Source: Poronia punctata (lineage: Eukaryota; Ascomycota; Sordariomycetes; Xylariales; Xylariaceae). From it: a stretch of 64,000 nt of DNA. The position numbers were made by a program, and so were the translations under genes. The stretch is taken from assembly GCA_022579005.1 (NCBI GenBank), contig MU401501.1:1-64000 (forward strand). Direction: 5' to 3'. Positions 1 to 11,795 of the stretch are shown piece by piece (position 1 is the stretch's first letter; each line of letters begins with the position of its first letter). The notes beneath the pieces were generated by a model. The model had not been told where the DNA came from and searched no databases. It saw only the letters and a program-made list of their open reading frames with translations.

Positions 1-1429
1 TTTTTAATAAAAAATAAGCTATTAAGTTTAATAGTACAAAAGTTACTTTTTAAAATAAAAAAGTAATTTTTATATAAAAAAGTTAAGCAAAAAATCTAAT
101 TAAAATTAACTTTATTTTAGTTAATACTTTTTAGTAATATGTTAGCTAAAAGGTATATAGTATATATATTAGCAGTATATATTAACTTAAAGCTATATTT
201 AACTTATTAATAGTTATATAAGTTACTAAACTTATAAAAAATAATATTTAAGCGTTAAATAAGTAAATTAACTAATAAATTAAAAATAAGCACTATAAAT
301 TAACATATATACTTTTAAACTTAATAAAAGCAAAACTATTTATTTTTATAAATAGATTATTTGCTAATAACACTGACCTAAGCTTTTAAATTAGTTTTAT
401 TATTATTTTTACTATTAAATTAATTTTAAATTATAAGCAAAACAAATATAAAATTACTAGCAATATTATATACTAAAACTTAAGTAAATATAAGCGCGTT
501 ACTTAATTTATTTTTGCTAGTAAACTATATAGTATAGTTAATAAAGTTAACAACGCTATTGCTTTATATACTACTTTATACTTAATTTTTAAAATATTTA
601 AATTATTTTTAATTTTCTTAGTACTTTGCACTAATTTTAAATTGCTTTACTAGTATTTTATAAAGCTTAAAAGTATGTAAAAAAAACGCTTTATAATTAA
701 CATAATATTGCTATAAGAATTATATAAAAAAAAAAAGATTGCAAAAGTATATTAAATTAATAAAAAAGATAACCTTATAAATTTGTTTATAAAAAAAACT
801 TTTAACTAAGCACTTAAGTTCTTTATTATAATAAATTAAATATAAATAAAAATTAAAGCAATAGTAAATTGCCTACAAATTAAAAATAAAAGCATAAAAA
901 AATAAGAATGTAGTTAAAAGAAAAATAGCAAGTATTAAAATCTTTTTTAATACTTTTAACTTTATTAACTACATTAAGACTATTAAAACGTAAATATTTT
1001 ATAAATATAAATATTTAGTTTTTTATACATTTGTTATAAATTACGTTAGACTTACTTTATTAAAAAAGTATACGCGCAGTGTATGTATATAGTACATAAC
1101 TAGTATATAAAAAGTATGCGTTTTTTATATATTAAATATATAAAGTATATATATCCCTCTTATATTGCTAATAGGTCTTAATTAACTACAAACTTTTATA
1201 GCTATATAAGACTTGCTAAAAAAAGTCCTTATAACTTTTTTTTCTTTTTAATTAATTAAGTTAACATAGTATTATAAATAGTAACATATTGTAATTATAT
1301 TAACCTCTAGCTAGACTAATATAGTAAAAAATTGTTTATATATAATTTAAAAAAAGTAAGTTTAAAACTATATATTAGTTAAAAGTAAATATATAATATA
1401 CTAATTATATACTAATAGTATAATTAATA
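1..1429. repeat. AT-saturated, probably RIP-degraded block
   Basis: Almost the whole stretch is A and T, with very many TpA dinucleotides and stops in every frame; no ORF of useful length survives. The change to ordinary mid-GC coding DNA is abrupt, at about 1700-1900. In Pezizomycotina such blocks are usually transposon or other repeated DNA that repeat-induced point mutation has driven from C:G to T:A. I cannot identify the original element. It could also be the flank of a centromeric or subtelomeric region. Confidence 0.8.
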
Positions 1430-1700
1430 ATATTAAATCTTTACTTATTTTTTTACTTATAAGCTTTTTAATATTTAGTTATTATTATTTATTTATTTAT
1501 AAACCTTTTAGCATTTAGTTATAAGTACTTATTTACTTATAGGTTTATTAGCATTTGCTTATAAGTACCTATTTAGCTTTAGCATTTTATTATAAGTACT
1601 TATTTACTTATAGGTCTCTTAGCATTTTGTTGTAGGTACCTATTTACTTATAAGTCCCTTAGCATTTGGCCGTAGGTACTTATAGGTCCATTTACTTACT
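1430..1700. repeat. 40-bp degenerate tandem array with mutation gradient
   Basis: Seven related units begin at 1430, 1470, 1510, 1550, 1581, 1621 and 1661. The spacing is 40 bp, except that the 1550 unit is 31 bp and has lost about 9 bp. Each unit starts with AGCATTT or its AT-shifted form AATATTT and carries ACTTATTTACTTATAGGT-like sequence. The last unit diverges after about 30 bp. Units nearer the gene keep G and C, while those further left carry A and T at the same positions, mainly as transitions. Confidence 0.8.
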
Positions 1701-1939
1701 AGGTCCTCCTTTAATAGGTCGGGTCCGGCCAACCCTAGTACTAGGTACTGTAACCTACAACTACGGTACGCGTAGGTCCACCATATAGAACGCCACAAAG
1801 TCCCCTGTTACAATAGCAAACCTCCAGGCGCTTGAGCAAACCGTTTCAGATCAAGCCACGCTAGTACCTACTCGTAGATACAGTTAAGGGCAACTCAAGG
1901 CGGGCTTTGGTTAAAAAATGGAATGGGCCTTCGACCATC
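1701..1939 (+). promoter_or_regulatory. Short upstream region of NRDE2
   Basis: About 240 bp of normal base composition separates the decayed array from the NRDE2 start codon, so promoter and 5'UTR must be compact or overlap the array. It contains a GGTCGGGTCCGGCC-type GC patch and TAGGTACTG/TAGGTCC words like those elsewhere in the spacers. I could not assign a TATA box or a named factor site. Confidence 0.4.
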
Positions 1940-4900
1940 ATGTCGTCGTCTCATAGGAAGGCAAAGACATCAGCTGTGCCAAAGTTTACATCTTTCAGAC
2001 CAAAGGCTCCTGATAGTGCACAATCCACCCTTGTTAGGGAACCAGTCCCGGACGACAAGTCAAAGTCAAATCCCGGAGCTCCACACCCTTCTCAAGCGGA
2101 CAGCTCACGTGCCCGCCCGGAGAGAGATGCATACTCTAGTGCCAGGTCTAAACCCCACCCGACCCGTGGTGTCGAGGTAGCATCGACAGAGCGGAAGCCC
2201 GTCGACAACGTTTTGTTCTGCGTCGACAAACGAGGGGATCCTCTTATCAGGCGTTATGGTGGCAATGACCGCCGTGCTATACCCGAATACAGGCGCATAG
2301 GCGCGGGTCGCGTCCTCGGTCATGATGGCTTCATGAGAATTGAAAGACAAGGGAACCGGGAAGAATTCTATTTTCCCGACCGCGGAGACAGCCGCCCGCT
2401 TCTTAGTAACGATAAGAAGCGTCTCTTGGCAAAGGGCCTCCGCCTGGATAGACGGCCCATCCGGCTACGGCGTAAAGAACCCGAGACTGGTGCCGTGGTA
2501 GAAGATTTCCTACCGCTGAAGACACCGAAGAAACGAAGACGAGATGCCCTTTCTTCTGGAGATTCATCGGGTGAAGAGGGGCCGTCCTACAGATCTATAC
2601 ACGGAAAGAGCAAAAACCACGAGCACTCCGACAGCGACGAAGCCTTTGACAGCGATGCGTCTGGAGAGGCGCTGAAAGGGGTCGTCGACGACCCTCTGGT
2701 CACAAGGTCTATCGAGCTTTCAAGAAAGGTTCGAGAGCATCCAGAAGATGTTGACTCGTGGCTTGAACTAGTTGATCATCAGAACAACCTGCTACTTGCC
2801 CAGACCGGCGGCCGTGCCCCGACCGCAGCCGAGATCAAAAGCTTCGCTGATATCAAGCTATCACTGCTTGAGCAAGCCCTCTCGCATGCCAAAGATGATA
2901 CATTACGCGAAAGGCTTACTCTGAAAGTATTGGCAGAAGGCGTCAAGGTTTGGGAGCCCAAGTCGGCTTCGAAGAAGATCAAGGAAACACTGCAGAAATA
3001 TCCAGAAAGCTTTGAAATCTGGAAAGTGCACGTGGCCTTTTTGCAAACCACCCTTTCATTATTCTCTTATGAGGATATTAAACAACTATACACGGACAAA
3101 CTACAATCGTTGGGGCGGAAACTAGCCGGCTACGATACGGTCGAAGACCAGATTCGCTGCTCCGAGCAGATAATCCACGTGTTTCTGCTTTTGACCCGTT
3201 GTCTGGCAGACGCTGGTTTCGTCGAACTGGCGTCGGCGGCGTGGCAAGCTACCCTGGAGCTGAACCTGGCACGACCCCCAACGGTTTCGCAAACGGGATG
3301 GGAGATTCCGTCTAGCTTCCAAGAGTACTGGGAAAGTGAAATACCGAGGTTAGGCGAAGCTGAGTGGAAGGGGTGGGAGAGTTTTATAACGGATTCAAAC
3401 GTTCAAGAGCCGGCCAATCCAAAGACATCCCAATCGCCGCCCATTACGCCAAATACCCGTGACGGATACAAAGCATGGCACATGGTCGAATCTCAGAGGG
3501 CTAGAGACGCGGCCATACCCGCTCGCACATTGGACGAAGGGGCCGAAGATGATCCGTTTCGAGTGGTCATGTACAGTGACTTTCAGGATATGCTCCTGTA
3601 TTTCCCCACGAATATCATTCCACAACTGCGGCGGCAGTTATTAGACGCATTTTTGATATTCTCCCATCTCCCACCTAGCACACAAGGGGACGATGTAATC
3701 GGCAAGGCCAAAAGAGACCAATTTCTTGCCCGCAGCGTACGACTTATTCCGTTTGCGCACCTGTCACCGAGGGGCTACGTGGACCAGTCTGAAGAGCAGC
3801 AAAGCCCAACACCAGAATTCTCGCCCGACATACATGACATGCTTATTACCCCTGATGTCTTGTTTCCTTCAAAAGAATGGTTCGGATATATAGGACGGAT
3901 GCGCGACATAGTATCACCCGATCACTATCAGTGGGTTTCCGCCACGCTGAAGCACATAAGCAGGACGTCGGGAGCCAGCGAGCTTGGGCCTTATGTTCTA
4001 GCTTTCGAATCAACCAACGAACCTGGAAACGAGAAAAGGAGTGCCAAGGCTTTACTCAAGTCGGATCCGTCCAATGTGGATTTGTACATGGGATATTCCA
4101 TTCTCGAATACGAACGGGGGAATAAAGCTGCAGCTCGCAACGTCTTGACAGCAGCGCTCGGGTTGCCGTCCATCTTAGACCACGATCGGGTCCGCATAGG
4201 CGTTTCCGCAGCCTGGCTCGAACTCATCGACGGAGAACTTGCAAAGGCCGTCCTGAGGCTCTGTGGCTTGGTGACCAAGTCAGACGATGGGCAATCGTTG
4301 GAAACCGTCGAGGCTACATCGTCTCAGATACTGAAAGCCCACCAGCTTTTGGTGACGAATCGAGACTACAAGATCTCGTCGGGCGAGATCGGCCAGGCAG
4401 TCATCTACGCCGAGGCCTTAGTACTGCTAGAATACCTAACCAAACGGAGCGAAAAGGAGCCGATGGCAAAGAAGCAAGGCGACGTATGGTCAGCTATAGT
4501 GAGCATCACACAATGCTCCGATGATCTCGTCTCGCGTGGACAGCAACATAACCCTTCCCACGAGAGATTTCTCCAGTTCGCCGCTCGTATTCTTTATTAT
4601 CACGCCCGGCATGGGTAAGTCCTTCTAACAATCTTTTTCATATACTCTTAACGTAGTCGACAGTCACACCCAAGGCGAAAAAAACACCACTAATCTAACC
4701 TACCACAGATCTCTCCGTCCCGGCCTGTTCCGAGAGCAACTAGAGAAATACCTCTCCTACTTCCCCTCCAACACAATCTTCCTCTCCCTCTACGCATGGC
4801 GCACCGAACGTCTCAGCATAAACGACCGCGTCCGCGTCCTCTTACAAGACAAATCCCTCACGCGCACCAACGAGTCTTTATCAAGCCACATATTCGCCAT

Positions 4901-5258
4901 ACGACACGAACTCTGCACAGGAAACACCCACTCTGCCCGCGCGGCGTTCGAGCGCGCCCTCGCGTCCGACGTATGCGCACACCACGTCGGTCTATGGATC
5001 GCCTACATCCGTCTCTGCCGGAATAATAAAAGTGTCTTTTACCGCGCTATCCAGGCATGTCCTTGGTCAAAGGACGTCTTCATGGAGGCCTTTGGCACGC
5101 TTGTGCGCGATATGGATTCGGCAGAGTTGAAGAGTGTTTATGCTACCATGTGTCAGAAGGGTATCAGGGTTCATGTTGATATGGACGAGTTTGTGGATAG
5201 GTGGAGGAGGGAATATAAGGATAAGGATAAGGATAAGGATAGGCAGAGGAAGATTTAG
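1940..5258 (+). CDS. NRDE2: NRDE-2 family protein (nuclear RNAi/RNA surveillance factor)
   Basis: Two exons, 1940..4614 and 4709..5258, encode 1074 aa. The 94-nt intron has a GTAAGT donor, a CTAAC branch-like site and a CACAG acceptor, and the frame is kept. The start is the ATG at 1940 (context ACCATCATG); the frame is open upstream only through a TTG at 1907. The N-terminus is basic and disordered. The family signature follows at about residues 90-150: VDKRGDP, then RYGGNDRRAIPEYRR, then GRVLGHDGF. The rest is helical HAT/TPR-like repeat, continuing through exon 2 (LFREQLEKYLSYFPSN), and the tail has KD repeats. In worms NRDE-2 acts in nuclear RNAi; the fission yeast (Nrl1) and human homologues bind the Mtr4-type helicase and affect splicing and exosome access. 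The nuclear role here is inferred from the family. The gene converges on URB2. Confidence 0.88.
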
Positions 5259-5533
5259 GTTAGGGGGTAGACTAGACTAAAGGGTGAAGTAGTAGTTTAT
5301 TATTAGAGAGAGCTGTGGTCCCTTTTTTTTTTTTTTTGGTTTAAAAAGGATATTTTTAATGAAAAGATAGAACTTCATCGGAAGGAAGTCTTAGACTAAA
5401 TATATGCATGTCAAGGTTCCTGATCCGAGTCACGATATTATAAAAACAGAAACTTCTTATTTCCTTGTAACGGGTATATAATACGTATTGTATATACGTC
5501 ATCTTTTTTTTTTTTTTCACATCACACGCACAC

Positions 5534-5565
<32 letters not shown>

Positions 5566-5603
5566 CCCTCCCTCTCTTCTTCCACAACTTAACTAAACTA
5601 AAA
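5259..5603. other. Convergent 3' spacer between NRDE2 and URB2
   Basis: A 345-bp spacer holding the 3' ends of two convergent genes. It is AT-rich with a T15 run near 5323, a T13 run near 5505 and a dinucleotide microsatellite at 5526-5565. No gene seen. Confidence 0.7.
5526..5565. repeat. (CA)n-(TA)n compound microsatellite
   Basis: About nine CA units run straight into about six TA units, in the 3' spacer between NRDE2 and URB2. Confidence 0.9.
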
Positions 5604-8600
5604 CTAAACACCCTTCCACTTCCCAAACTTGCGATACTCAGCAAACAGAGCCCTAAAGACAGCCCGTCCCGCCGCATCAAGACTCTCATTAAGCACCTTC
5701 CTGCACCCCTCACCCGTGATATCCAGAACAGAAAAGACGCCGACCTCGAGCGCCTTGCGCATGTCGCGCGTGACCTCGACTTCCAGCTGCAGCTTGACGT
5801 AGACCTCGAGCAGGAGATACATGTATTGGCCGGCGGCGCGCTTCGCTTTATCCGTGGCAGAGTCGAGCTCGGAACGGGCACGTGACGATGGCGCGACGGA
5901 GGCGGCGCTCGGCTCGCAGATTAAGGTCAGGAGACGGGCGAAGCGTTCGGCGTGACGTGGTTGGAGTCGCGAGTGGAGCCAGGGCGGATGGCGAGAGGTG
6001 GTAGTGGGATCCGCGAGGAGGACGGTTAAGAGGGCGCGGAGGGCGGCGAGGATGATGTGGAAGTGTCCGCTGAGGCGCAGACGGTGGCGCTTGATGATGA
6101 GGGATACGATTTTGAATAGGGAGGTGAAGATCTCGCCTGCTGCTGTTGTTTTGGTGGAGCCTTGGATGTTGGGCCCGTGCACGGAACATACTTGGACTAC
6201 GCTGGTTAGTGTCGCCTCTATGTTGTATTGTGTCATTGCGTTGGCGTGTTTGTCGAGGAGGAACAGCATCGTTTCCGAAATTTGCTTGAAATGGGCCAGT
6301 GACTCGGTCTGGCTGAGATGTGAAGTAACATGCTCGTGAATCTTGGCAAGATCTAGACTTGTAGGTGTGTTGGACGATCCACGGTCGTCATTAGAGGCTA
6401 GAGATAGATGTTAGATCAGATGTTTATCGCCGCAGGAAACTCGCACTGTAAAACACATACCTTGATAGAGCTCGAGTAGCCTTTGGGCGGCTACCAAGGG
6501 CGCAATGGGACCACTGATGAGTTTATCCCGGTCCATCAACTTGGGAAGAACCTGGTCCCGGAACGACTGGCCTTTTTCTTGCACATAGCCGTCCACGAAA
6601 CTATGGATCAACTCCTCTCCGACAGCACGAGTGTTATACTCTAGGACGGCACAGAAATAATCCGCAGTGTACCGATCTGGACTCTGCCTGACGAGGAAAG
6701 CCCTGAGCTTCCATGCAACAGTAGCATCCTTAGCCACGAGCGTGTTACTCGCCTCATCTAACTGGCCGAGAGCGGTATCTGACAGCTCGAGTTTGGCAAG
6801 AGGCGCAGAACCGTTCCTGAGTACCTGTGCTGCGTCCAAGACGATTGATATCGACTGGAGATTTGCGTCGCTCAAAGAGTCGACCGAGAGTTTCTTGGCT
6901 TCCGACGCAAAGTCTGAAAGTGCTTGTCCAACCACACTGGCAAGTTTTTGGTTGAAAATATCCGGCTCAACACCGAGTTGCTCTATGGAGGCTGATGAAA
7001 CTTTGCGGTCGGTAAGAGCGGCAACCAAGCTTCTCAAGACGATGATTGGTGTGCGGTCTTCCGAGTAACCTTGAGACTGAAGACTCATAGCCCACTGTGA
7101 TGCACTAGCCAAGTAGACTCGGGTCGATGCGTTTGCGTTCGCCGTCACTTGTCTATTTATAGTTAGTTACTGGGTTTTCCACATGAAATCCGGACTCAGC
7201 TGTTGTTTACCTTGTAGTATTGTTAACAAATCTTTCGGCCATGGCTAGTAAAGTGGCGTTGCCAGCTGTGACGGTCGAGCAAACGTCGAGCAGGTCGGCA
7301 AACTCCATCTCCTATAGATGCCGTCAGCACGATCAGACGAGTTACAAGGTAGTGATGACACAGGGACATACCTCGTAAAGCGTCGGTTGTTGCACAATCT
7401 TGACTAGCAACCGCATGACAGCAAGGCCATATTCGGCATCTTTCTTTGCCAGAGAGCTTATCGCCGATTTTTGTTTCTTCCACGAACCCATCATGCGCTT
7501 GCGACGACCCCTGGTCCAAGCCTCAACTGGGAACTCAAGCAGCGTCAACAGTAAATCGCGACTATTTGGTTGCGTCCATCTATGCTGTTCTCCCGACCCG
7601 TCCAATGCATCCAATAGCGGGTTTATCGCCGCATCGAGAAAGGATTCCTCGTCGACCATATCAGAGTTGTGGATAAGAGGCCTCACAAGCTCCAGAGACC
7701 GTACATGATGCGAATCTGGGGGCTGGTTGGTGACACGCCAGAATAAACCGACGATATGTTCCGTCAAAGTATTAACCTCCTGCTTTGGCTGCTCGCTGAG
7801 CCTAGGAAGCTGGCTGAAGACTAAATCCACGTAGGGTTTGAGAAGCTGCAGATCAGCCTCGGTTTTAACCGACGCGATCAATCTCTCAACCATGGCACAC
7901 ACCAGCTTAGTGATGTCTCCTTCGTATTTGCCACCAATATGGTTGGAAAGGCAGAATCTGGAACAACACGAGAAGGCTTCAAACGTCTGATCCTCACCCA
8001 ACGATCCTTTCTTCAGAATTGGCTTCAAGCCAGCCTTGATCTTTTTCCAGAGTCGATTAGACTCCTCGGTAGTCGCCCATGATGCCAAGTAGCCTGCAAC
8101 CCGCCACCTAAGTGCAAGAACATCTGAACAGACACCTTCGTAATCCTGCTCTATAAGAGAAGTTATCTTCGGATGGATAGCTGAGATCGTGGATTCGTCC
8201 GTAAGCCCGGCACAAACACCATCGAGAACGACTAGAATTTCGCCAGCTGTGCTAGCGATCGACTCCAACCCTTCTAACAACCGTAAGAGTTGCGGGCCCG
8301 ACAAGGAAGCCTCCAAAATAGTAGCCAAATGCTCTCGAATGCTCGGATGACACCATATGGACTTTTCCACCTTCTTAGCAGCACATAGACATCGGAACCA
8401 CCGGGTCACAAATCCCGATAGGTCCCGTGCTCTTGCGAATACGTCTTCAAGAGGCACAATGACGTTGGCGACGATTTCCTGCTTTGTTTCACTGTTGGGT
8501 TTCGCAACCGCGGCGATCTTGTCGAAGAGAACATCAGGGTCTTGAGCAACGAGGAAAACATCTGCGTCGCATGCAATAATCTTCGATATCAACGTCCAAT

Positions 8601-9933
8601 CAACCTCTGCGCCTTCGAGTGCGTGCGCCTGATATATTGCCCGAAGTGTCTCGGTTTCCGGTATCGAGCCAGTCTTCAAGGCTATATCCAACAGTTTCGA
8701 GAGAACCTCGTTTTTCCTCCTGTTGGGAAGCGATTGCAAGCCCTCGGCCGCGGCTTGGAAGACCGCCTCTGCCCATGCGGCATGCTCAATCTTCGATTTC
8801 GGGTCACTGGCATCGCGCGGCGTTCTGGCCGCTATACGCCACATAACTGTAACGGACGCTACAATATCTGTTTGCGCGATTTGCAGCGCCAGTTTTAAGA
8901 TGTCTATATTCTTGTCCACTGCGAAGCCCTGTCTTGCCGGTCGGATCAAGTATGTGCTCATGAATCTCCGAAGCTGTGGTGCCCATATCTCCCGACATCT
9001 GGCCCATGTTTGACCGGACTCTTCCGTCGGAATATCGCCCTCGAGCTTGGCGAGTATAATCGAAGCAGGCCCGTAGATATGTTTCGCGAATTCGAGTATG
9101 TCTTCCTTGTTGTGGAGTCGCAAGTTCCAGATGGCAGTCAACGTGTTTACCCACGATTGTTGACCTTTGCTTGCCTCATCTTCCGTAGCTCGCAGCGAGT
9201 CGTTGCACAGTAGGAGCAACTTTGCTGTTATATCTCTGGTCTCATCGCCGGAAGATGAGAAAAGGGACTTGACATGTTCAGCCCCAACCCTTTTCTCCGG
9301 CCTGACTTCGGAGTAAACCGTGCCTTGATCTAGCAAAATCTCCAAGGCTCTGAAGATTTCCGAGCCTGTCTTCAGACATCCCGAGGGTTTTCGAAGGTCC
9401 GCAAGAGTAACAGGCGATTTGTCTCCTCTCTTCCTCTTCTTCGTCTTTGTGCTTTCTTCCGTCTCGGCCTTCGTCACATCTTCCAAGGTTGTCTTGAGAA
9501 CTAAAACGAATCGCAGATATGCCAGAGATCTACCCAGAGCTTGCGCAGGGATCTTGGGGAAGACGTGACCGAGTATCGTCCAGGTAAGGGGCAATCGGCG
9601 AACGTGCTCGGCAGCGTCGTTGCTGCCGCTCATCTGTTTGAGGAGCCATCGCAGTATGCTTTCTTCGACACCATGTAGTTTCGTATTCTTGACCGCCGTT
9701 AATAGAAGCCAGATCTTGTGTATTTTTTCGGGCAAGGGGAGAGAGTCGTCCTCGTCAAGGACCCTAACAGCCCGTATAAGCGCCAATCGCTGGGACTAGG
9801 GAACATTGATGTGTTAGTACGGCTGTATACTTCTTAGGGATAATAGAAGAGATTGAAGCGTGAAAATGGATCTTAAGACTCAACTCACCGAATCGCCTTC
9901 ATCCACATCCACATCCATATCCATAGCTTCCAT
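5604..9933 (-). CDS. URB2: Urb2/Npa2-type 60S ribosome biogenesis factor
   Basis: Five exons on the minus strand, 9933..9889, 9789..7372, 7311..7211, 7152..6461 and 6397..5604, encode 1349 aa. All junctions have GT-AG signals (GTGAGT, GTATGT, GTAAAC, GTATGT donors) and keep frame. The first exon encodes only 15 residues, an acidic run rich in Met, Asp and Val. The body is a long alpha-helical solenoid with a basic KKRKRGDKS patch near residue 130. The C-terminal exons carry the Urb2/Npa2 domain, ending in the family-like tail EYRKFGKWKGV. In yeast Urb2 (1174 aa) works in the nucleolus with Npa1/Urb1, Dbp6, Nop8 and Rsa3 on early pre-60S particles and 27S pre-rRNA. The family call rests on the C-terminus, overall helical architecture and length. 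It shares a divergent promoter with MIC10. Confidence 0.82.
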
Positions 9934-10483
9934 TTCGAAGCTTGGATCGAATGGACATTGCAATACGCTAGGTTGAAGATATCACAAGCCTGGAGTCGCA
10001 ATGCGCTTCTACCCAGCGCCCGAACTTTTTTTTAGCGTTCAAAACGGTCCCCCTCTATCCCCGAACAGCGCCGCTCCGATAACTCCAGGGTAAGGTTTCA
10101 GAAGATAAGATAGCACTACCTAATCTAACAAGGATGCAGATGAGAGTACCAAGGTACCCTAAAGCTGCGGGTCGTTGGGCCAAGCCACAAGGCAAGCTCC
10201 CATCGAGCCAGTAACCTTGTTGGATTGAAGGTTTAGAGCTCCGTTTACAATTCGTCCCGATGCCGACCTCAAACTGTCAGAAGCTCATGCCGAAGAAACG
10301 TCACCGACCGTGAGTAATTGAGAAAGAGAATAAAAGTTTATCCCCAACGCTTCGCAACCTGACCTCCTCGCCCCCCCCTAGGTAAAGCCCCTATGCTTCC
10401 AACTCAGCCCAATTGAGCAATTTCTTTCCTTATTTCAATGCTCTAACATCGCGTCACTTCGAAAATAGAAAAACACAATTAAA
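9934..10483. promoter_or_regulatory. Divergent promoter region URB2 / MIC10
   Basis: 550 bp between two head-to-head start codons. It contains a CCAAGGTACCCTAAAG word near 10150 and pyrimidine-rich stretches just upstream of MIC10 (CTTTCCTTATTTCAAT near 10425). I see no clear TATA box. Confidence 0.5.
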
Positions 10484-10993
10484 ATGTCGGAAACAACGAT
10501 TCCCGCCCCATCGAGCGCGGTCTCCCGCCCCGTGAGCGAGGCTCTCCTAAACGAAAAGGTACGCCCAATTCCCTCGAGATGAACACTCTAGGCGCCACGA
10601 TCATAGATAGACGGATGCCCTTGTCGATTAGAAGCAAGGATGCGACCAATGCGACTTGGGAGCTTCGCGAGCAACGATCGCCAAATTACCGCATCTTGCA
10701 ACCCGATCGAAAGAATGCCCCCTTTTCTTCGCCCGCCGTAATGAACCGAAGGAATAAAACATGAAAATTTGAAGCTAATTGGTTTATCGCCTTGATAGTG
10801 GGATCGTTGCATTTCGAACATGCTCATCAAGTCGACCCTCGGTCTCGGTTTCGGCGTCGTCTTCTCCGTACTGCTATTCCGCCGCCGCGCCTGGCCCGCC
10901 TTCGTCGGTGTAGGCTTTGGTGCTGGCCGCGCCTACGAGGAGTGCAACTATAGCTTGAAGCAAGCGGCTCTCGACCTCAAGAAGAAGGCTTAA
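10484..10993 (+). CDS. MIC10: MICOS complex subunit Mic10
   Basis: Two exons, 10484..10558 and 10799..10993, encode 89 aa across a 240-nt intron (GTACGC donor, TTGATAG acceptor; phase 0). Exon 1 gives a hydrophilic N-terminus (MSETTIPAPSS). Exon 2 opens with WDRCISN and contains the two glycine-rich membrane hairpins typical of Mic10: GLGFGVVFSVLLF, then a RRR loop, then FVGVGFGAGRAYEECN. The protein ends in a basic helix (DLKKKA). Mic10 sits in the mitochondrial inner membrane, oligomerises through its GxGxGxG motifs and bends the membrane at crista junctions. Length matches the family (about 80-100 aa). ORFs inside the intron are ignored as spurious. Confidence 0.92.
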
Positions 10994-11248
10994 ATCTCTC
11001 AAGCCCATCGACCTACAAGGCAACTAACCGAGACGCACGCACCTTCGTCTGGGCTTTGTCACCCCTTCAGCTGGATCGACCTAGTTACTGAAGTTATCGC
11101 CATAGTTTCGCGGGAGTAGAGGGATCCCGGGAAATTATGGTGCATATTATGTGTGTCAAGAAGAGGGCATAAGAGGCAATTCGGTCCTACGCCATCGAAA
11201 CCGGTAGAATCGAACCGGGTGAGCGAGGCAGGTGGCTAAGCGCGAGTG

Positions 11249-11791
11249 TTATAAAAAGAGCAACATCATTGTTGATGGACATGTGTACAACAGCACCGGC
11301 ATCAATAGAGCAAACAGGGTTATATCGAAACGGACGATAAGATAATACAGCCATATATATACTTTCCGACGCCCCGGGATACCTATTGGGATCCTTTTTC
11401 CTCCTGTCACGTATCTTAACATGTGTACGTTTGAGGCGTCACGGGACATTGCTCTGGTCAAAGAAAAGCGGTGATAGAAATGCCCCCAATTGTCTAATTT
11501 TCTAGCCAGCCTTCTGAAGAACCTGGAGCTGGCTTCACACCATCCGAACAGCCAATCAGTGAAAGCCATTCCTCGCCTCTCCCACGCCTGGATCGTGGTC
11601 TTGAGCCGAATAATCCGGGATGCGCATGTAGTAGTGGTAAACCCTGCACCCGCTCCCGTCTCTTCCCTTGTCTCAAGAATTCTGGTATTTCTGATGAGGT
11701 ATTTATTATCCTTTCCTCCTGGCGCCATCTGAAGATTCCCTCGAGCATCTTCATTATCAGAAGCACCATCCCGTTTTGGCAAAGTCCGCAT
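11249..11791 (-). CDS. Open frame of unknown status, possible 3' part of the adjacent ORF
   Basis: A 180-codon minus-strand frame lies 4 bp downstream of, and in a different frame from, the 11796-12464 ORF. It has a hydrophilic N-terminal half, a TTTTCASRIIRLKTTIQAWE segment and a hydrophobic C-terminus (IWLYYLIVRFDITLFALLM). It could be an extra exon of the neighbouring ORF, a separate gene or chance. I found no good donor linking the two, and a competing minus-strand frame (11494-11802) overlaps it. No family recognised. Confidence 0.2.
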   Translation of the reverse strand: MRTLPKRDGASDNEDARGNLQMAPGGKDNKYLIRNTRILETREETGAGAGFTTTTCASRIIRLKTTIQAWERRGMAFTDWLFGWCEASSRFFRRLARKLDNWGHFYHRFSLTRAMSRDASNVHMLRYVTGGKRIPIGIPGRRKVYIWLYYLIVRFDITLFALLMPVLLYTCPSTMMLLFL

Positions 11792-11795
11792 CTAC

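Noticed and set aside
7446..9213. Plus-strand frames opposite URB2
   Set aside because: Antisense shadows of a well-supported coding gene.
10579..10830. Small frames inside the MIC10 intron on both strands
   Set aside because: They lie between well-supported splice sites and have no features.
11196..11225. GGTTCGATTC on the minus strand, tRNA T-loop-like
   Set aside because: Upstream minus-strand sequence lacks a D-arm and acceptor stem pairing.
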